From Oligosphaera ethanolica (lineage in GTDB: Bacteria; Verrucomicrobiota; Lentisphaeria; Oligosphaerales; Oligosphaeraceae), in the NCBI RefSeq assembly GCF_030814695.1, contig NZ_JAUSVL010000001.1, forward strand, positions 1,586,227 through 1,650,226: a stretch of 64,000 nucleotides of DNA. Direction: 5' to 3'. How positions within the stretch are numbered: the first letter of the stretch is position 1; each line of letters begins with the position of its first letter. Both the position numbers and the translations under genes were made by a program. The notes beneath the pieces were generated by a model. The model did not search any database. It worked only from the letters and a program-made list of their open reading frames with translations, and was not told the origin of the DNA. This document shows positions 45,440 through 54,301 of this stretch, piece by piece.

Positions 45440-46192
45440 ATGGCTTACATTCCCATCGCGCTTGAGATGTACTCCGTCCGCAAAGAATTCACCGAGAACC
45501 CGCTGGCGACCATGAAAGCCGTCAAAGCCATGGGCTACGAGGGCGTCGAATTCGCCGGCGACCCCCAGTTCACGCCGGAATTCTACGCTGGGCTGCTCAA
45601 AGAAACCGGCCTCGTCTGCTGCGGCTGGCACACCCCCTGGGCGCGCGTGCAGCCGGATAAACTGGCCGACACCATCCGTCTCAACCAGGCCGTCGGCAAC
45701 AAGTACATCATCATTCCCTGGCTCAAGGCCGAGAGCCACCAGGACTGGCTTACCAAAGCCGCCGAAATGAACGCCCTGGCGGACAAACTCGCCCCCTACG
45801 GCTTCCGTTGCGGCTATCACAACCACGCCCATGAATTCCAGCTCCTTGACGGCAAGGCGCCGTGGGACAGCTACATGGGCAATACCTACAAACGTGTCGT
45901 CATGCAGCTCGACACCGGCAACGCCCTCTCCGGCGGCGCCGACATCATGGGCACCCTCAATAAATACCCGGGACGCTGCCAGACCATTCACCTCAAGCCC
46001 TTCAGCAAAGACCCCGACAAACGCTTCAAGCCCATCATCGGCGACGATGACTGCCCCTGGCAAGACATTTTCGCCTTCTGTCAAGACAAGGGCGACACCG
46101 AATGGTATATTATCGAATACGAATGCCCGGAGATTCCTGCGCTGGAAGCGGTTGAGAAATGCCTCAAGGCCGCTCAGGCCCTACGTGGCTGA
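45440..46192 (+). CDS. Sugar phosphate isomerase/epimerase (TIM barrel)
   Basis: A 250-residue xylose-isomerase-like TIM barrel. It starts IALEMYSVRKEFTENPLATMKAVKAMGYEGVEFAG, has the metal-site blocks GYHNHAHEF and MQLDTGNALSGGAD, and CQTIHLKPFSK and EYECPE near the end. It would isomerise or epimerise a sugar or keto-sugar intermediate. It follows the DUF6807 gene by 105 bases. Confidence 0.9.
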   Translation: MAYIPIALEMYSVRKEFTENPLATMKAVKAMGYEGVEFAGDPQFTPEFYAGLLKETGLVCCGWHTPWARVQPDKLADTIRLNQAVGNKYIIIPWLKAESHQDWLTKAAEMNALADKLAPYGFRCGYHNHAHEFQLLDGKAPWDSYMGNTYKRVVMQLDTGNALSGGADIMGTLNKYPGRCQTIHLKPFSKDPDKRFKPIIGDDDCPWQDIFAFCQDKGDTEWYIIEYECPEIPALEAVEKCLKAAQALRG

Positions 46193-46270
46193 ACCGCTGC
46201 CGAACTTCCTTGATTCCACCGTTCTGCGCCGGTGCCGGTCTCCCAACCGCACCGGCGCAGTGCATTGATG

Positions 46271-46332
46271 GCCTCACTTTCTTGCCTCGCCTCACTTTCT
46301 TGCCTCGCCTCACTTTCTTGCCTTGCCTCACT
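46271..46332. repeat. 18-bp tandem repeat ahead of the glycosyltransferase gene
   Basis: Three and a half copies of GCCTCACTTTCTTGCCTC-type units (18-base period) lie between the isomerase gene and the glycosyltransferase start. They are open in the glycosyltransferase frame and would extend it falsely (LTFLPRLTFLPR). Confidence 0.85.
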
Positions 46333-46377
46333 GTACCGGCCTCTGCCAGCGGCAGCCGCCCCAACCGACCATGCTCT

Positions 46378-48183
46378 ATGCTCTATATTGAACGCCAGCC
46401 ATCAACCCGCAGCGTGGTGCTACTCATCGTCCTGACGCTGGTGATGTACCTCGGCTGTCTGACCATCCACGAGCTGCGGGCCAGCGACGAGGCTCTCCAC
46501 GCCGCCTTCGCTCAGGACATGGTCGCCAGCGGGCGCTTTCTGCAGACCCACCTGCAAGGCCGCCCCGTCCGGGCATTTCCGCTGTATTCCTGGCTGGTCG
46601 TGCTCTGTTCCGGATTTCAGACGCCGACCACGCTGAGCGTCCGCCTGCCGGCGGTACTGGCGCTGTTGGGCCTGTCGCTGCTCTGCGGGCTGATTGCGCG
46701 GCGCCTCCAAAGCGCCTTTGCCGGCGCCGTAGCTGCCGCAGTGGTATTGACCTCCCTCGCCAGTTTCCGTATTGGCTGCCGTGCCCAGAGCGAAATTTTA
46801 CACGCGCTGCTGCTCACCGCGGCCTGGGCGGCCTGGTATTACTACGGCCAGCAAGGGAAAAAATGGTACAGGGCTTGGGGCATCGCCCTCGGGCTGGTCT
46901 TCGTCGCTGTGCTGGCTGTAGGCGCCAAGGCGCTCTTTTTCTTTTATTTTCCCCTGCTGTTTCTTCATCGTCCCTTCAACATCTTCCATCGTCTGCAGGG
47001 GCCGGCGCACGTTTTTACCTTCACTCTCCTGCTGTTGCTGCTTGGCACCTGGCTCTACGTCATCCCAGGCCAGCCCTTCCTGAGCTGGAACACCATCATG
47101 GCTGGCGCCAGCGAAAGTGAAAGCGGCACCCGCTTTTTCAGCCATCTGGTCAGTTTCCCCATCAAGAGCATCGTTTATCTACTGCCCTGGGCCTTCTTTT
47201 TCTGGTCACCCTTCTGCCTGGCCCTGCGGCAGTTTGAGAATGACAGCAACGCCTGCAACTACATGCGTACGATCATTTTCTGCAACGTCTTCGCACTGTG
47301 GCTATTGCCCGGCGCTTCGCCACTGCTGCTGTTGCCGGTGTTCGGGGCCATGGCCATCCTCATCGGAGTGCATTTCGAGATCGTCATCCGCCGTTATCAG
47401 CATGTTCTCATCGGCATCCTCCACGCTGGTGCCTGGCTGGCCTTCGCGCTGGCTGCCGCCGGCACCGCCTTCTGGTGCCTGGTCACCACCGGTTTGATCA
47501 GCATTGACGATTTTTCGCGACGCTGGCCCGTCTTCTTCGCGGTGGCGCTGCTAATTACCATGTTGCTACTTTGGACTCAGATCCTGGCTCCCGGCAGCAA
47601 GCGGACTTTTCGTAGCAGCATTCTCTGGTGTGTCTTCGCCTTCCGACTCGTCGTCATGTTCCTGTATTATCCCCTGGACAACTGGCTCCACGACAGCCGT
47701 CGCGCCACCGGCCTGGCACTTGCCGGGCTAGGTCAGCCCCTGCTGGAGCCGGTAACCGGCGTCGATCCCGATACAGCCCTGCCGCCCGAGCCGCCGCCGG
47801 CAACGACCTTCCATCAGCTGCGACGGGACATTCCGCGCATTTATCTGCACTCCAACGACTTTTATCAGGTCGAGACCTTCTATCTGCACAAGCCTATCGT
47901 CAATATCAGCAATCCCGTGCACGAGCTTCCCACGGATGAAGCGACACTCTACGTGCTAAGTGCCCGCAGTCCGGCCGTGCCCACGCACAACTGGGAGCCC
48001 ATCAGCCCGGCAGTTGACCCGAAGTTGCGTTATCGCCTGCAGCTGTGCTTCCGGCCGGGCTCCACCCACACACAACAGCCATCGGGGCGTCAGTCCCTCC
48101 TGGCCATCCAGCGCGTTCCGGAACGACGCCATCCCGACGCCCCCCCCGCCCGCCTGCAGCTGTTTCGCGGCAGCCGACGATAA
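46378..48183 (+). CDS. GT-C membrane glycosyltransferase (ArnT/GT39-like)
   Basis: A 601-residue integral membrane protein with about ten or more transmembrane helices. The start MLYIERQPSTRS at 46378 avoids the upstream repeat. After the first helix comes the conserved acidic loop ELRASDEALHAAFAQDMVASGRFLQTHLQGRP, as in ArnT-like and PMT-like enzymes, where Asp and Glu are catalytic. The pattern of helices and a soluble C-terminal domain fit polyprenyl-phosphate-dependent sugar transfer to lipid or protein at the periplasmic face. Acceptor and donor cannot be told. A UDP-sugar or undecaprenyl gene partner is absent nearby. Confidence 0.82.
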   Translation: MLYIERQPSTRSVVLLIVLTLVMYLGCLTIHELRASDEALHAAFAQDMVASGRFLQTHLQGRPVRAFPLYSWLVVLCSGFQTPTTLSVRLPAVLALLGLSLLCGLIARRLQSAFAGAVAAAVVLTSLASFRIGCRAQSEILHALLLTAAWAAWYYYGQQGKKWYRAWGIALGLVFVAVLAVGAKALFFFYFPLLFLHRPFNIFHRLQGPAHVFTFTLLLLLLGTWLYVIPGQPFLSWNTIMAGASESESGTRFFSHLVSFPIKSIVYLLPWAFFFWSPFCLALRQFENDSNACNYMRTIIFCNVFALWLLPGASPLLLLPVFGAMAILIGVHFEIVIRRYQHVLIGILHAGAWLAFALAAAGTAFWCLVTTGLISIDDFSRRWPVFFAVALLITMLLLWTQILAPGSKRTFRSSILWCVFAFRLVVMFLYYPLDNWLHDSRRATGLALAGLGQPLLEPVTGVDPDTALPPEPPPATTFHQLRRDIPRIYLHSNDFYQVETFYLHKPIVNISNPVHELPTDEATLYVLSARSPAVPTHNWEPISPAVDPKLRYRLQLCFRPGSTHTQQPSGRQSLLAIQRVPERRHPDAPPARLQLFRGSRR

Positions 48184-48216
48184 GCCCCCTCCCCGCCCCG
48201 AGCCAAGGATCATCCC

Positions 48217-49302
48217 ATGCTTCCCTCCATCAAAGACCTCAGCTACGCCGATCTCCGCCAGTGGCTCGCCGAACGGCAACAGCCCGCTTTCCGCGCCAAG
48301 CAAATCCAGGACTGGCTGTTCAAAAAACATGCCGTGGACTTCAACGACATGGCCAATCTGCCGCTGGCGCTCCGCCAGTCCCTCGCCGAGCATTTCCGGG
48401 CCTTCACGCTAACGCCGCTCAAGACCCAGGAAGCGACGGACGAGACCATCAAGTGGCTGTCGCAACTCGGCGATGGCGAAACCATTGAGACGGTGCTGAT
48501 TCGTGCTCCCGAACGCGACACGGTATGCATCAGCTCCCAGGTCGGCTGCGCCGTCCGCTGCATCTTCTGCGCCAGCGGCAAACAGGGCCTGGTGCGCAAT
48601 CTCAGCTCCGCCGAGATTCTTGACCAAGTCATCCTGGCCAGCCGCGCCGTCGGCCGCCTGGTCAACAACGTGGTCGTAATGGGCATGGGCGAGCCCCTGC
48701 ACAACGTCGACCAGCTGGTCGCAGCCCTGAAGCTGCTGTGTTCAGCTGACGGCCTGGGCCTCGGCGCCCGGCACGTCACTATCTCCACCAGCGGCGTGCC
48801 CGCCGCCATCCGGCGCCTGGCCGAGCTGCAGACACCCTGGAATCTCGCACTGTCCCTGCATGCCGTCAACGACGAGGCCCGCGCCAAAATCATCCCGCCG
48901 GCTAAGCGCAACCCGCTGGAAGACATATTCGCCGCCTGCGAGTACTACATGCAGAAGACCAACCGCATGATGACCCTCGAGTACATCCTCCTCGATGGCC
49001 GCAACTGCCAGCCCGAAGACGCTTCGCGCCTGGTGGACATCGCCCACCGCCTCCACGCCAAAGTCAACCTCATTCCCTGCAACAACGACAGCGGGCCATG
49101 CCGCGCGCCCGACGACGAGCTCTGCGAGCGCTTCCTCCGGCTGCTGCTCAGCCGCAAGGTCCACGCCACCCTCCGCCGCCGCAAAGGCAAGGACATCCAG
49201 GCCGCCTGCGGCCAGCTGCGCTCACAAGCGCCGGCCGCCGGCAAGGGCTCTGCAGACACTGCCAGCGCAGCGCCGCCCTCACCCGCTAGCAACCGCGAGT
49301 AA
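48217..49302 (+). CDS. rlmN: 23S rRNA (adenine-2503-C2)-methyltransferase RlmN
   Basis: A 361-residue radical SAM methyltransferase. The cluster motif CAVRCIFC uses Cys111, Cys115 and Cys118. MGMGEPLHN, SLHAVNDEARAKIIP, NLIPCNN and the closing GKDIQAACGQL (methyl-carrying Cys) are all present. It methylates A2503 in 23S rRNA and A37 in some tRNAs. AAGGA lies upstream of the ATG. The C-terminal tail of about 25 residues rich in Ala and Ser is extra. Confidence 0.96.
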   Translation: MLPSIKDLSYADLRQWLAERQQPAFRAKQIQDWLFKKHAVDFNDMANLPLALRQSLAEHFRAFTLTPLKTQEATDETIKWLSQLGDGETIETVLIRAPERDTVCISSQVGCAVRCIFCASGKQGLVRNLSSAEILDQVILASRAVGRLVNNVVVMGMGEPLHNVDQLVAALKLLCSADGLGLGARHVTISTSGVPAAIRRLAELQTPWNLALSLHAVNDEARAKIIPPAKRNPLEDIFAACEYYMQKTNRMMTLEYILLDGRNCQPEDASRLVDIAHRLHAKVNLIPCNNDSGPCRAPDDELCERFLRLLLSRKVHATLRRRKGKDIQAACGQLRSQAPAAGKGSADTASAAPPSPASNRE

Positions 49303-49326
49303 GCCCCGTTCACCCTTGGAGAATAC

Positions 49327-50430
49327 ATGAAAAAGACCGCCGATATTTTCTTTACCGCCTACGGCAGCCAGAATCTCGAACCCCAGAACAGCATCGGCGC
49401 CAAGTGGGAACGCCTGCTGGCAGCACTGCCATTGGCCAATATCGCCACTCAGCGCCGCGTCGCTGTCAAGATGCACCTCGGTGGCGGCTACGGCTTTTCC
49501 ACTGTCCATCCCTACCTGGTGCGCAAGCTCGTCCAGGCGTTGTACGGCGCCGGCGCCGGCGAGGTCTTTGTCTGCGACAGCCCCAGCGCCGTGCGCCATG
49601 CCGCCGAACGGGGTTACACCACCGAAACCATCGGCTGCCAGATCGTCCCCGTCGCCGGCACCGCTGACAAATACTTCTACAGCCGGAAAATAACGCCGCC
49701 CTACCTGAGCCTGGAAGAGATCGAACTGGCCGGCGAAATCGTCGACGCCGATGCCATGGTGGACTTCGCGCACATCAAAGGCCATGGCTGCTGCGGCTTC
49801 GGCGGCGCCTCCAAGAACCTCTCCATGGGCGCCGTCGTCGGCTCCACCCGCCGCAAGCTCCACGCGCTGGAAGGCGGCCTGGACTGGGACGCGGCCCTCT
49901 GCAGCCACTGCGGCAAATGCGCCAAGCACTGCCCCAACCACGCCCTGACCTTCGCTGACGACGGCAATTTCTGCGTCGATTACCACGCCTGCAAATTCTG
50001 CCAACACTGTATCCTCATCTGCCCGCAGAAGGCCATCACCATGTCTGGCAACGGCTACCAGGCATTCCAGGAGGGCATGGCCCGCGCCAGCGCGGAAATA
50101 CTCAAGACCTTCGCTGCCGGACGCACGCTCTTCATCAGCCTGCTGCAGAATATCACCGTCTTCTGCGACTGCTGGGGTATGACCACGCCCAGCCTCGTCC
50201 CCGACATCGGCATCATCGCCGGCACCGACATCGTCGCCATCGAAAAGGCCGCACTCGATCTTATCCGCAGCGAACATTTCATCCCCGGCAGCCTGCCGCC
50301 AGGCATGTCGCTCAACGGCGAGGGCCATCTTTTCGAGCAGATCCACGGCAAAAATCCCTACGTCATCGTCGACGCCCTGGAAGCACTCGGCTGCGGCACC
50401 CAAAAATACCGCCTGAAGGAAATTTCCTGA
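49327..50430 (+). CDS. DUF362 protein with two 4Fe-4S clusters
   Basis: A 367-residue protein. The N-terminal DUF362 domain shows VAVKMHLGGGYGFSTVHPYLVRKLVQAL and MVDFAHIKGHGCCGFGGASKNLSMGAV. A ferredoxin pair follows near residues 190-240: CSHCGKCAKHC and CKFCQHCILIC, eight cysteines for two 4Fe-4S clusters. DUF362 proteins act in anaerobic electron transfer, but their reaction is unknown. It lies 24 bases after rlmN and probably shares its transcript. Confidence 0.9.
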   Translation: MKKTADIFFTAYGSQNLEPQNSIGAKWERLLAALPLANIATQRRVAVKMHLGGGYGFSTVHPYLVRKLVQALYGAGAGEVFVCDSPSAVRHAAERGYTTETIGCQIVPVAGTADKYFYSRKITPPYLSLEEIELAGEIVDADAMVDFAHIKGHGCCGFGGASKNLSMGAVVGSTRRKLHALEGGLDWDAALCSHCGKCAKHCPNHALTFADDGNFCVDYHACKFCQHCILICPQKAITMSGNGYQAFQEGMARASAEILKTFAAGRTLFISLLQNITVFCDCWGMTTPSLVPDIGIIAGTDIVAIEKAALDLIRSEHFIPGSLPPGMSLNGEGHLFEQIHGKNPYVIVDALEALGCGTQKYRLKEIS

Positions 50431-50604
50431 CCGGCCAGGTACGCCGCGCCCCACCGCGCCCGCTCGCAGACCACTCGTCGTGGCCCGCGAGGGTCGCAAA
50501 AACAATTTTTGCGCGTTTCGCCGTTATATGACTGCGCCCCTCTTTCGACCCGTCGCCACCCTGGCGAAGCCCCTGCGTACAACCGCAACGACGAGGTACA
50601 TGTC

Positions 50605-51414
50605 ATGGACAAGCAGAAAATCGTTATTGCCCTTATCGCCCTGAATCTATGTTTTGCCGCCTCGGCGCTGTTCTTTTATCTGGACAACAGCAGCTTGCAA
50701 GACCAGCTCGCCACCCTCAGCCAAGAACGCGACGACGCCCTCGCCAAGATAACTGCCGCAGACGAGGACCGAAAACTCCTCCAGGCCCGCCTCAACGCCA
50801 TCGCCAACAACGGCGATACGGAAAACGACGAGAGCAACGAAAAGCTCATGAAACTCCTGGAACAGAAGGACAAGGACATCGTTGCCCTCAAAGACGCCCT
50901 CGCCAGCGCCGACCAGCAACGCCCAGATCAACCCGAACGCCGCCGCCCCGACCGCGGCAACGACCGCCGCGGCAACATGCAGGAACGCATGGAACGATTG
51001 CGCGAAGAAGACCCCGAACGCTATGAACAAATCATGGCCTGGCGAGACAATGCCCGCAAACAAGCCGAAGAGCAACAACGCAAACGCGAAGACTACCTCG
51101 ACAAAATTAACACCGCCCGCCTCAACGACGCCCAGCGCGAAGCCGTCAATGACTACCGCGCCCTTCTCCAAACCAACCACGAACTGGCACTCAATGCCAT
51201 GAATGGCGATATGGAAAGCGGCCGCGAAATCTGGGAAAACCAGCGCGCCATCACCGAGCTCTCCCAATCCGTCCGCGACATCCTCATCGAACAGGCCGCC
51301 GGCAGTAAAGCAGCCGATGAAATCAAGGCCATCCTCGACATCACCAACACCGCCCCCGCCGGCTTCGGCGGCCGCGGCGGCTTCGGTGGCGGGCCCGGCG
51401 GCGGGCGCCGCTGA
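50605..51414 (+). CDS. Membrane-anchored coiled-coil protein of unknown function
   Basis: A 269-residue protein starting at 50605 with GAGGT upstream. An N-terminal helix (IVIALIALNLCFAASALFFYL) anchors it. Residues about 25-110 form a heptad coiled coil (DNSSLQDQLATLSQERDDALAKI), a charged linker with Arg/Pro follows, and a second charged helix with REEDPERYEQIMAWRDNA. The C-terminus is a Gly/Arg tail (GFGGRGGFGGGPGGGRR). I recognise no family. It stands alone, 231 bases before the phospholipid synthase operon. A hairpin with arms CGCAAAAA and TTTTTGCG (50495-50513) precedes it. Confidence 0.78.
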   Translation: MDKQKIVIALIALNLCFAASALFFYLDNSSLQDQLATLSQERDDALAKITAADEDRKLLQARLNAIANNGDTENDESNEKLMKLLEQKDKDIVALKDALASADQQRPDQPERRRPDRGNDRRGNMQERMERLREEDPERYEQIMAWRDNARKQAEEQQRKREDYLDKINTARLNDAQREAVNDYRALLQTNHELALNAMNGDMESGREIWENQRAITELSQSVRDILIEQAAGSKAADEIKAILDITNTAPAGFGGRGGFGGGPGGGRR

Positions 51415-51644
51415 ACTACCCGAACCGCGCCGCGCCACCCAGCCCCGATCCGCGCCGCGGGCGATCGTCCTCCTCCCCTCCGGCAGCCCGGCATCACCGC
51501 CCCCCCCGCGACGCCGGGCCTTGTCTTGCCCGCCGGCAGTACTGTCATCCCTGCCTCTCAGCTGGAAAATTGGCCCTCCGGGTATTATATAAATGCTTTT
51601 GACGCCGCGCCTAATTCAGCTCCAGCCCGAAAGCATTTTCCGTT

Positions 51645-53060
51645 ATGACGACATTCTGGCTCATTACCGCTATTGTCCTCCTCATGCTCGCTCTGGAGCG
51701 AATAACCGTCATTGGCGTCACGCGCAATCCCCGCGGCCGCGCCTGGGTGCGGCGTTTTCCCCTCCTGCACCCGAACGCCATTTCACTCATGCGCATTCCC
51801 ATGGGGCTGATCAGCATCTGGCTGGCCTACCGCGGCAACTGGCCCGGCGCCATCCTCTGGTTCGCCTTCTGGATGATCACCGACCTCAGCGACGGCACCA
51901 TCGCCCGCAACTGCAGCCTCATGACCGAATCCGGTAAGTGGCTCGACCCCCTGAGCGACAAGTGCATGTACTTCCCGCCGCTTATCTACTTCTCCGTCGG
52001 CAGCACCATTTCCACGCCCATCAATCCCTGGCTGGTCGGCACTTTCCTGATCATCGACACCCTCGGCCAGGCATCGCGCCTCATCTCGCAGAAAAAAGCC
52101 GCCAATTCCTTCGGCAAGGCCAAGACCGCGCTGACAACCATCCTGCTCTCTGCCATCGCGCTTAATCAGATCGACCCCTTCTGGCTCATCACCCCGCCAT
52201 TCGTCAACGCCCTCGCCTGCGCCTGCGTGATCCTGGCCTTTCTGTCCTGCTACTGCAAGGTCATCCCGGACATCTGGTACGCCAATTCATTCACCTTGGC
52301 CAATTTCCTCTGCGGCATCGCCGCCATCATCCTGGCCTGGCAGCACAAATTCATCCTCAGCCTGGTCTTGATCTTCCTCGGCCAGTTCTTCGATCTCTTT
52401 GATGGCCGCATGGCCCGCAAATACGGCTCGACCAAACGCGGACCGGTCTTTGACGACCTCGCCGACGCCACCAGCTTCGGCCTCGCCGTCGGCTGCATCA
52501 TCTTCTTCTGCCTGGCCAACTACGAAGAACTGGTGCCGCCATGGGCCGCCCTCACCCTCGCTGTCTTCTTCGTCGCCTGCCTCATCTACCGCCTCTACCG
52601 CTTTCTCCATCCCACCAAAGATATGCCTGGCGGCATCTTCCAGGGCCTGCCCTCGCCCGCCGGCGCCATGCTGGCCGGATCGGCCGTGCTCATCGCCCGT
52701 AACCTCGAACACCCCTATTTCGGCCTGGGTGCCGCTGCCGTCGTCCTCCTCACCAGCGTGCTCATGATCTCAAGCGTCCCCTACCGCCATTTCGCCCGCA
52801 GCATCTGGCCATGCATCCCCCGCGGCGCCAAGCTGCTGCTCTGCATCCTCATGCTGGTCTTGACCCTTATCGCCATCACCCACAAAATCTATCGCAGCTC
52901 ATTCATCTGGCTCTGCCTCGTCTCAACTGTCATCTACACCGTCGCCGGCGTCGACCGCCGAAAACCCGAGGATATCGCCGCTCAAGATCAACTCGCCAAC
53001 TGCTGCGACGACGGCAGCGGCAGCGACAGCACCGCCAACGCCGGCAATCAGCGCCCATGA
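51645..53060 (+). CDS. Fused two-domain CDP-alcohol phosphatidyltransferase (PgsA-like plus PssA-like)
   Basis: A 471-residue membrane protein, about twice family length. It has two copies of the CDP-alcohol phosphotransferase motif D-x2-DG-x2-AR-xn-G-x3-D-x3-D. The first, DLSDGTIAR...GKWLDPLSDK (residues 80-106), has the DPLSDK ending usual in phosphatidylglycerophosphate synthase. The second, DLFDGRMAR...GPVFDDLADATSFG (from residue 250), has the LADxxSFG ending usual in phosphatidylserine synthase. Both have all catalytic Asp residues. About twelve transmembrane helices are expected. It would use CDP-diacylglycerol to make two different head groups. Its stop overlaps the next gene's ATG (ATGA). 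Confidence 0.87.
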   Translation: MTTFWLITAIVLLMLALERITVIGVTRNPRGRAWVRRFPLLHPNAISLMRIPMGLISIWLAYRGNWPGAILWFAFWMITDLSDGTIARNCSLMTESGKWLDPLSDKCMYFPPLIYFSVGSTISTPINPWLVGTFLIIDTLGQASRLISQKKAANSFGKAKTALTTILLSAIALNQIDPFWLITPPFVNALACACVILAFLSCYCKVIPDIWYANSFTLANFLCGIAAIILAWQHKFILSLVLIFLGQFFDLFDGRMARKYGSTKRGPVFDDLADATSFGLAVGCIIFFCLANYEELVPPWAALTLAVFFVACLIYRLYRFLHPTKDMPGGIFQGLPSPAGAMLAGSAVLIARNLEHPYFGLGAAAVVLLTSVLMISSVPYRHFARSIWPCIPRGAKLLLCILMLVLTLIAITHKIYRSSFIWLCLVSTVIYTVAGVDRRKPEDIAAQDQLANCCDDGSGSDSTANAGNQRP

Positions 53061-54301
53061 GCAACCCGCAACCGGCCTTCGCCATGGACCACAAAAGCAA
53101 AAATTTCTACGACCGCCTCGTGGAGCGCATGGACCGCCTGGACCCGTCCAGTCTCCAGACCTACCTGCTGCGCCTGATCAACGAAAAGGGCTTTTTCGAA
53201 GGCATTTTCAACACGATCCGCGAGGGCATCATTGTCATTGACAACAAGCTCAAGATCCGCTTCGTCAACAGCGCCTGCGAGACGCTCTTGGGCATCGGTC
53301 CCAGCGATGTCGATCAGTACATCGGCCGCTTCATCAAACATCTCGACTGGGATGAAATGCTCAGCGCCGACCCCAATGCCTGGGGCAACTTCTCCCGCCG
53401 GGAAATGGAAGTGTTCTACCCCGAACACCGCTTCTTGACCTTTTACATCATGCCGGTCGCCGAACGGCCCGACATGGCTAAAAGCGGCCTGCCACTGGCC
53501 ACGCTCATCTTCCACGATGTCACCGACGTCTGCCTGGCCAACGAGAAGCACGTCGAAACCCAGAAGGTCAAGGCCATCACCCAACTGGCAGCCGGCGTCG
53601 CCCACGAGCTGGGAAATCCCCTCAATAGCCTCGGCATACACCTCCAACTCCTTCAGCGCGCCCTCAGCAAAAACTCCTCAACCGCACCTGAGTTAGCCAG
53701 CGCCGCCGAACACCTCGCTATCGCCAGCCAGGAAGTCCGCCGCCTCGACGGCATCGTCAAGAACTTCCTCAACGCGGTGCGCCCCGTCCCCCCCCAGCTA
53801 CGGCCACTGGACCTCCACCAACTCCTGGCCACCGCCATCGGCTTCATGCGCCAGGAAATCGAAGACAAGAACATCCAAGTCGATATCAGTTTTCCCGATA
53901 GCATTCCCAGCCTGCTTGGCGATCGCGACCAGCTCACCCAGGCGTTCTTCAATATCGTCAAAAACGCCATCCAGGCCATGCCCGACGGCGGCCAGCTGCA
54001 TATCGCCTGCAGCGTCAATGACCTCTACGTCAACCTCAAATTCGTGGACAGCGGCCGCGGCATCAGCGAACAGGAACTCAGCCGCATTCTCGAGCCCTAC
54101 TACAGCACCAAGAACAGCGGTACCGGCCTCGGCCTGATCATCGTCGACCGCATCGTCCGCGCCCACGGCGGCGAACTGGCCATCGAAAGCCAATCGGGCC
54201 GCGGCGCGGCCTTCACCATCAGCCTGCCACGGCAGGCCCGCGTCACCCGCCAGCTCCAACAAAGCCCGCCCCCTCAGCCCGAAGACAATCCGCAGCCATG
54301 A
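53057..54301 (+). CDS. PAS-containing sensor histidine kinase (NtrB-like)
   Basis: A 414-residue soluble sensor. A PAS domain lies at about residues 50-170 (IFNTIREGIIVIDNKLKIRFVNSACETLLG), then the dimer and phosphoacceptor helix with His183 in AAGVAHELGNPLNSLGIHL, and the ATPase domain with NIVKNAIQAMPDGG, DSGRGIS and YYSTKNSGTGLGLIIV. No transmembrane helix is evident, as in NtrB. Its ATG overlaps the previous stop and its own stop overlaps the next ATG, so the three genes are translationally coupled. Confidence 0.93.
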   Translation: MSNPQPAFAMDHKSKNFYDRLVERMDRLDPSSLQTYLLRLINEKGFFEGIFNTIREGIIVIDNKLKIRFVNSACETLLGIGPSDVDQYIGRFIKHLDWDEMLSADPNAWGNFSRREMEVFYPEHRFLTFYIMPVAERPDMAKSGLPLATLIFHDVTDVCLANEKHVETQKVKAITQLAAGVAHELGNPLNSLGIHLQLLQRALSKNSSTAPELASAAEHLAIASQEVRRLDGIVKNFLNAVRPVPPQLRPLDLHQLLATAIGFMRQEIEDKNIQVDISFPDSIPSLLGDRDQLTQAFFNIVKNAIQAMPDGGQLHIACSVNDLYVNLKFVDSGRGISEQELSRILEPYYSTKNSGTGLGLIIVDRIVRAHGGELAIESQSGRGAAFTISLPRQARVTRQLQQSPPPQPEDNPQP

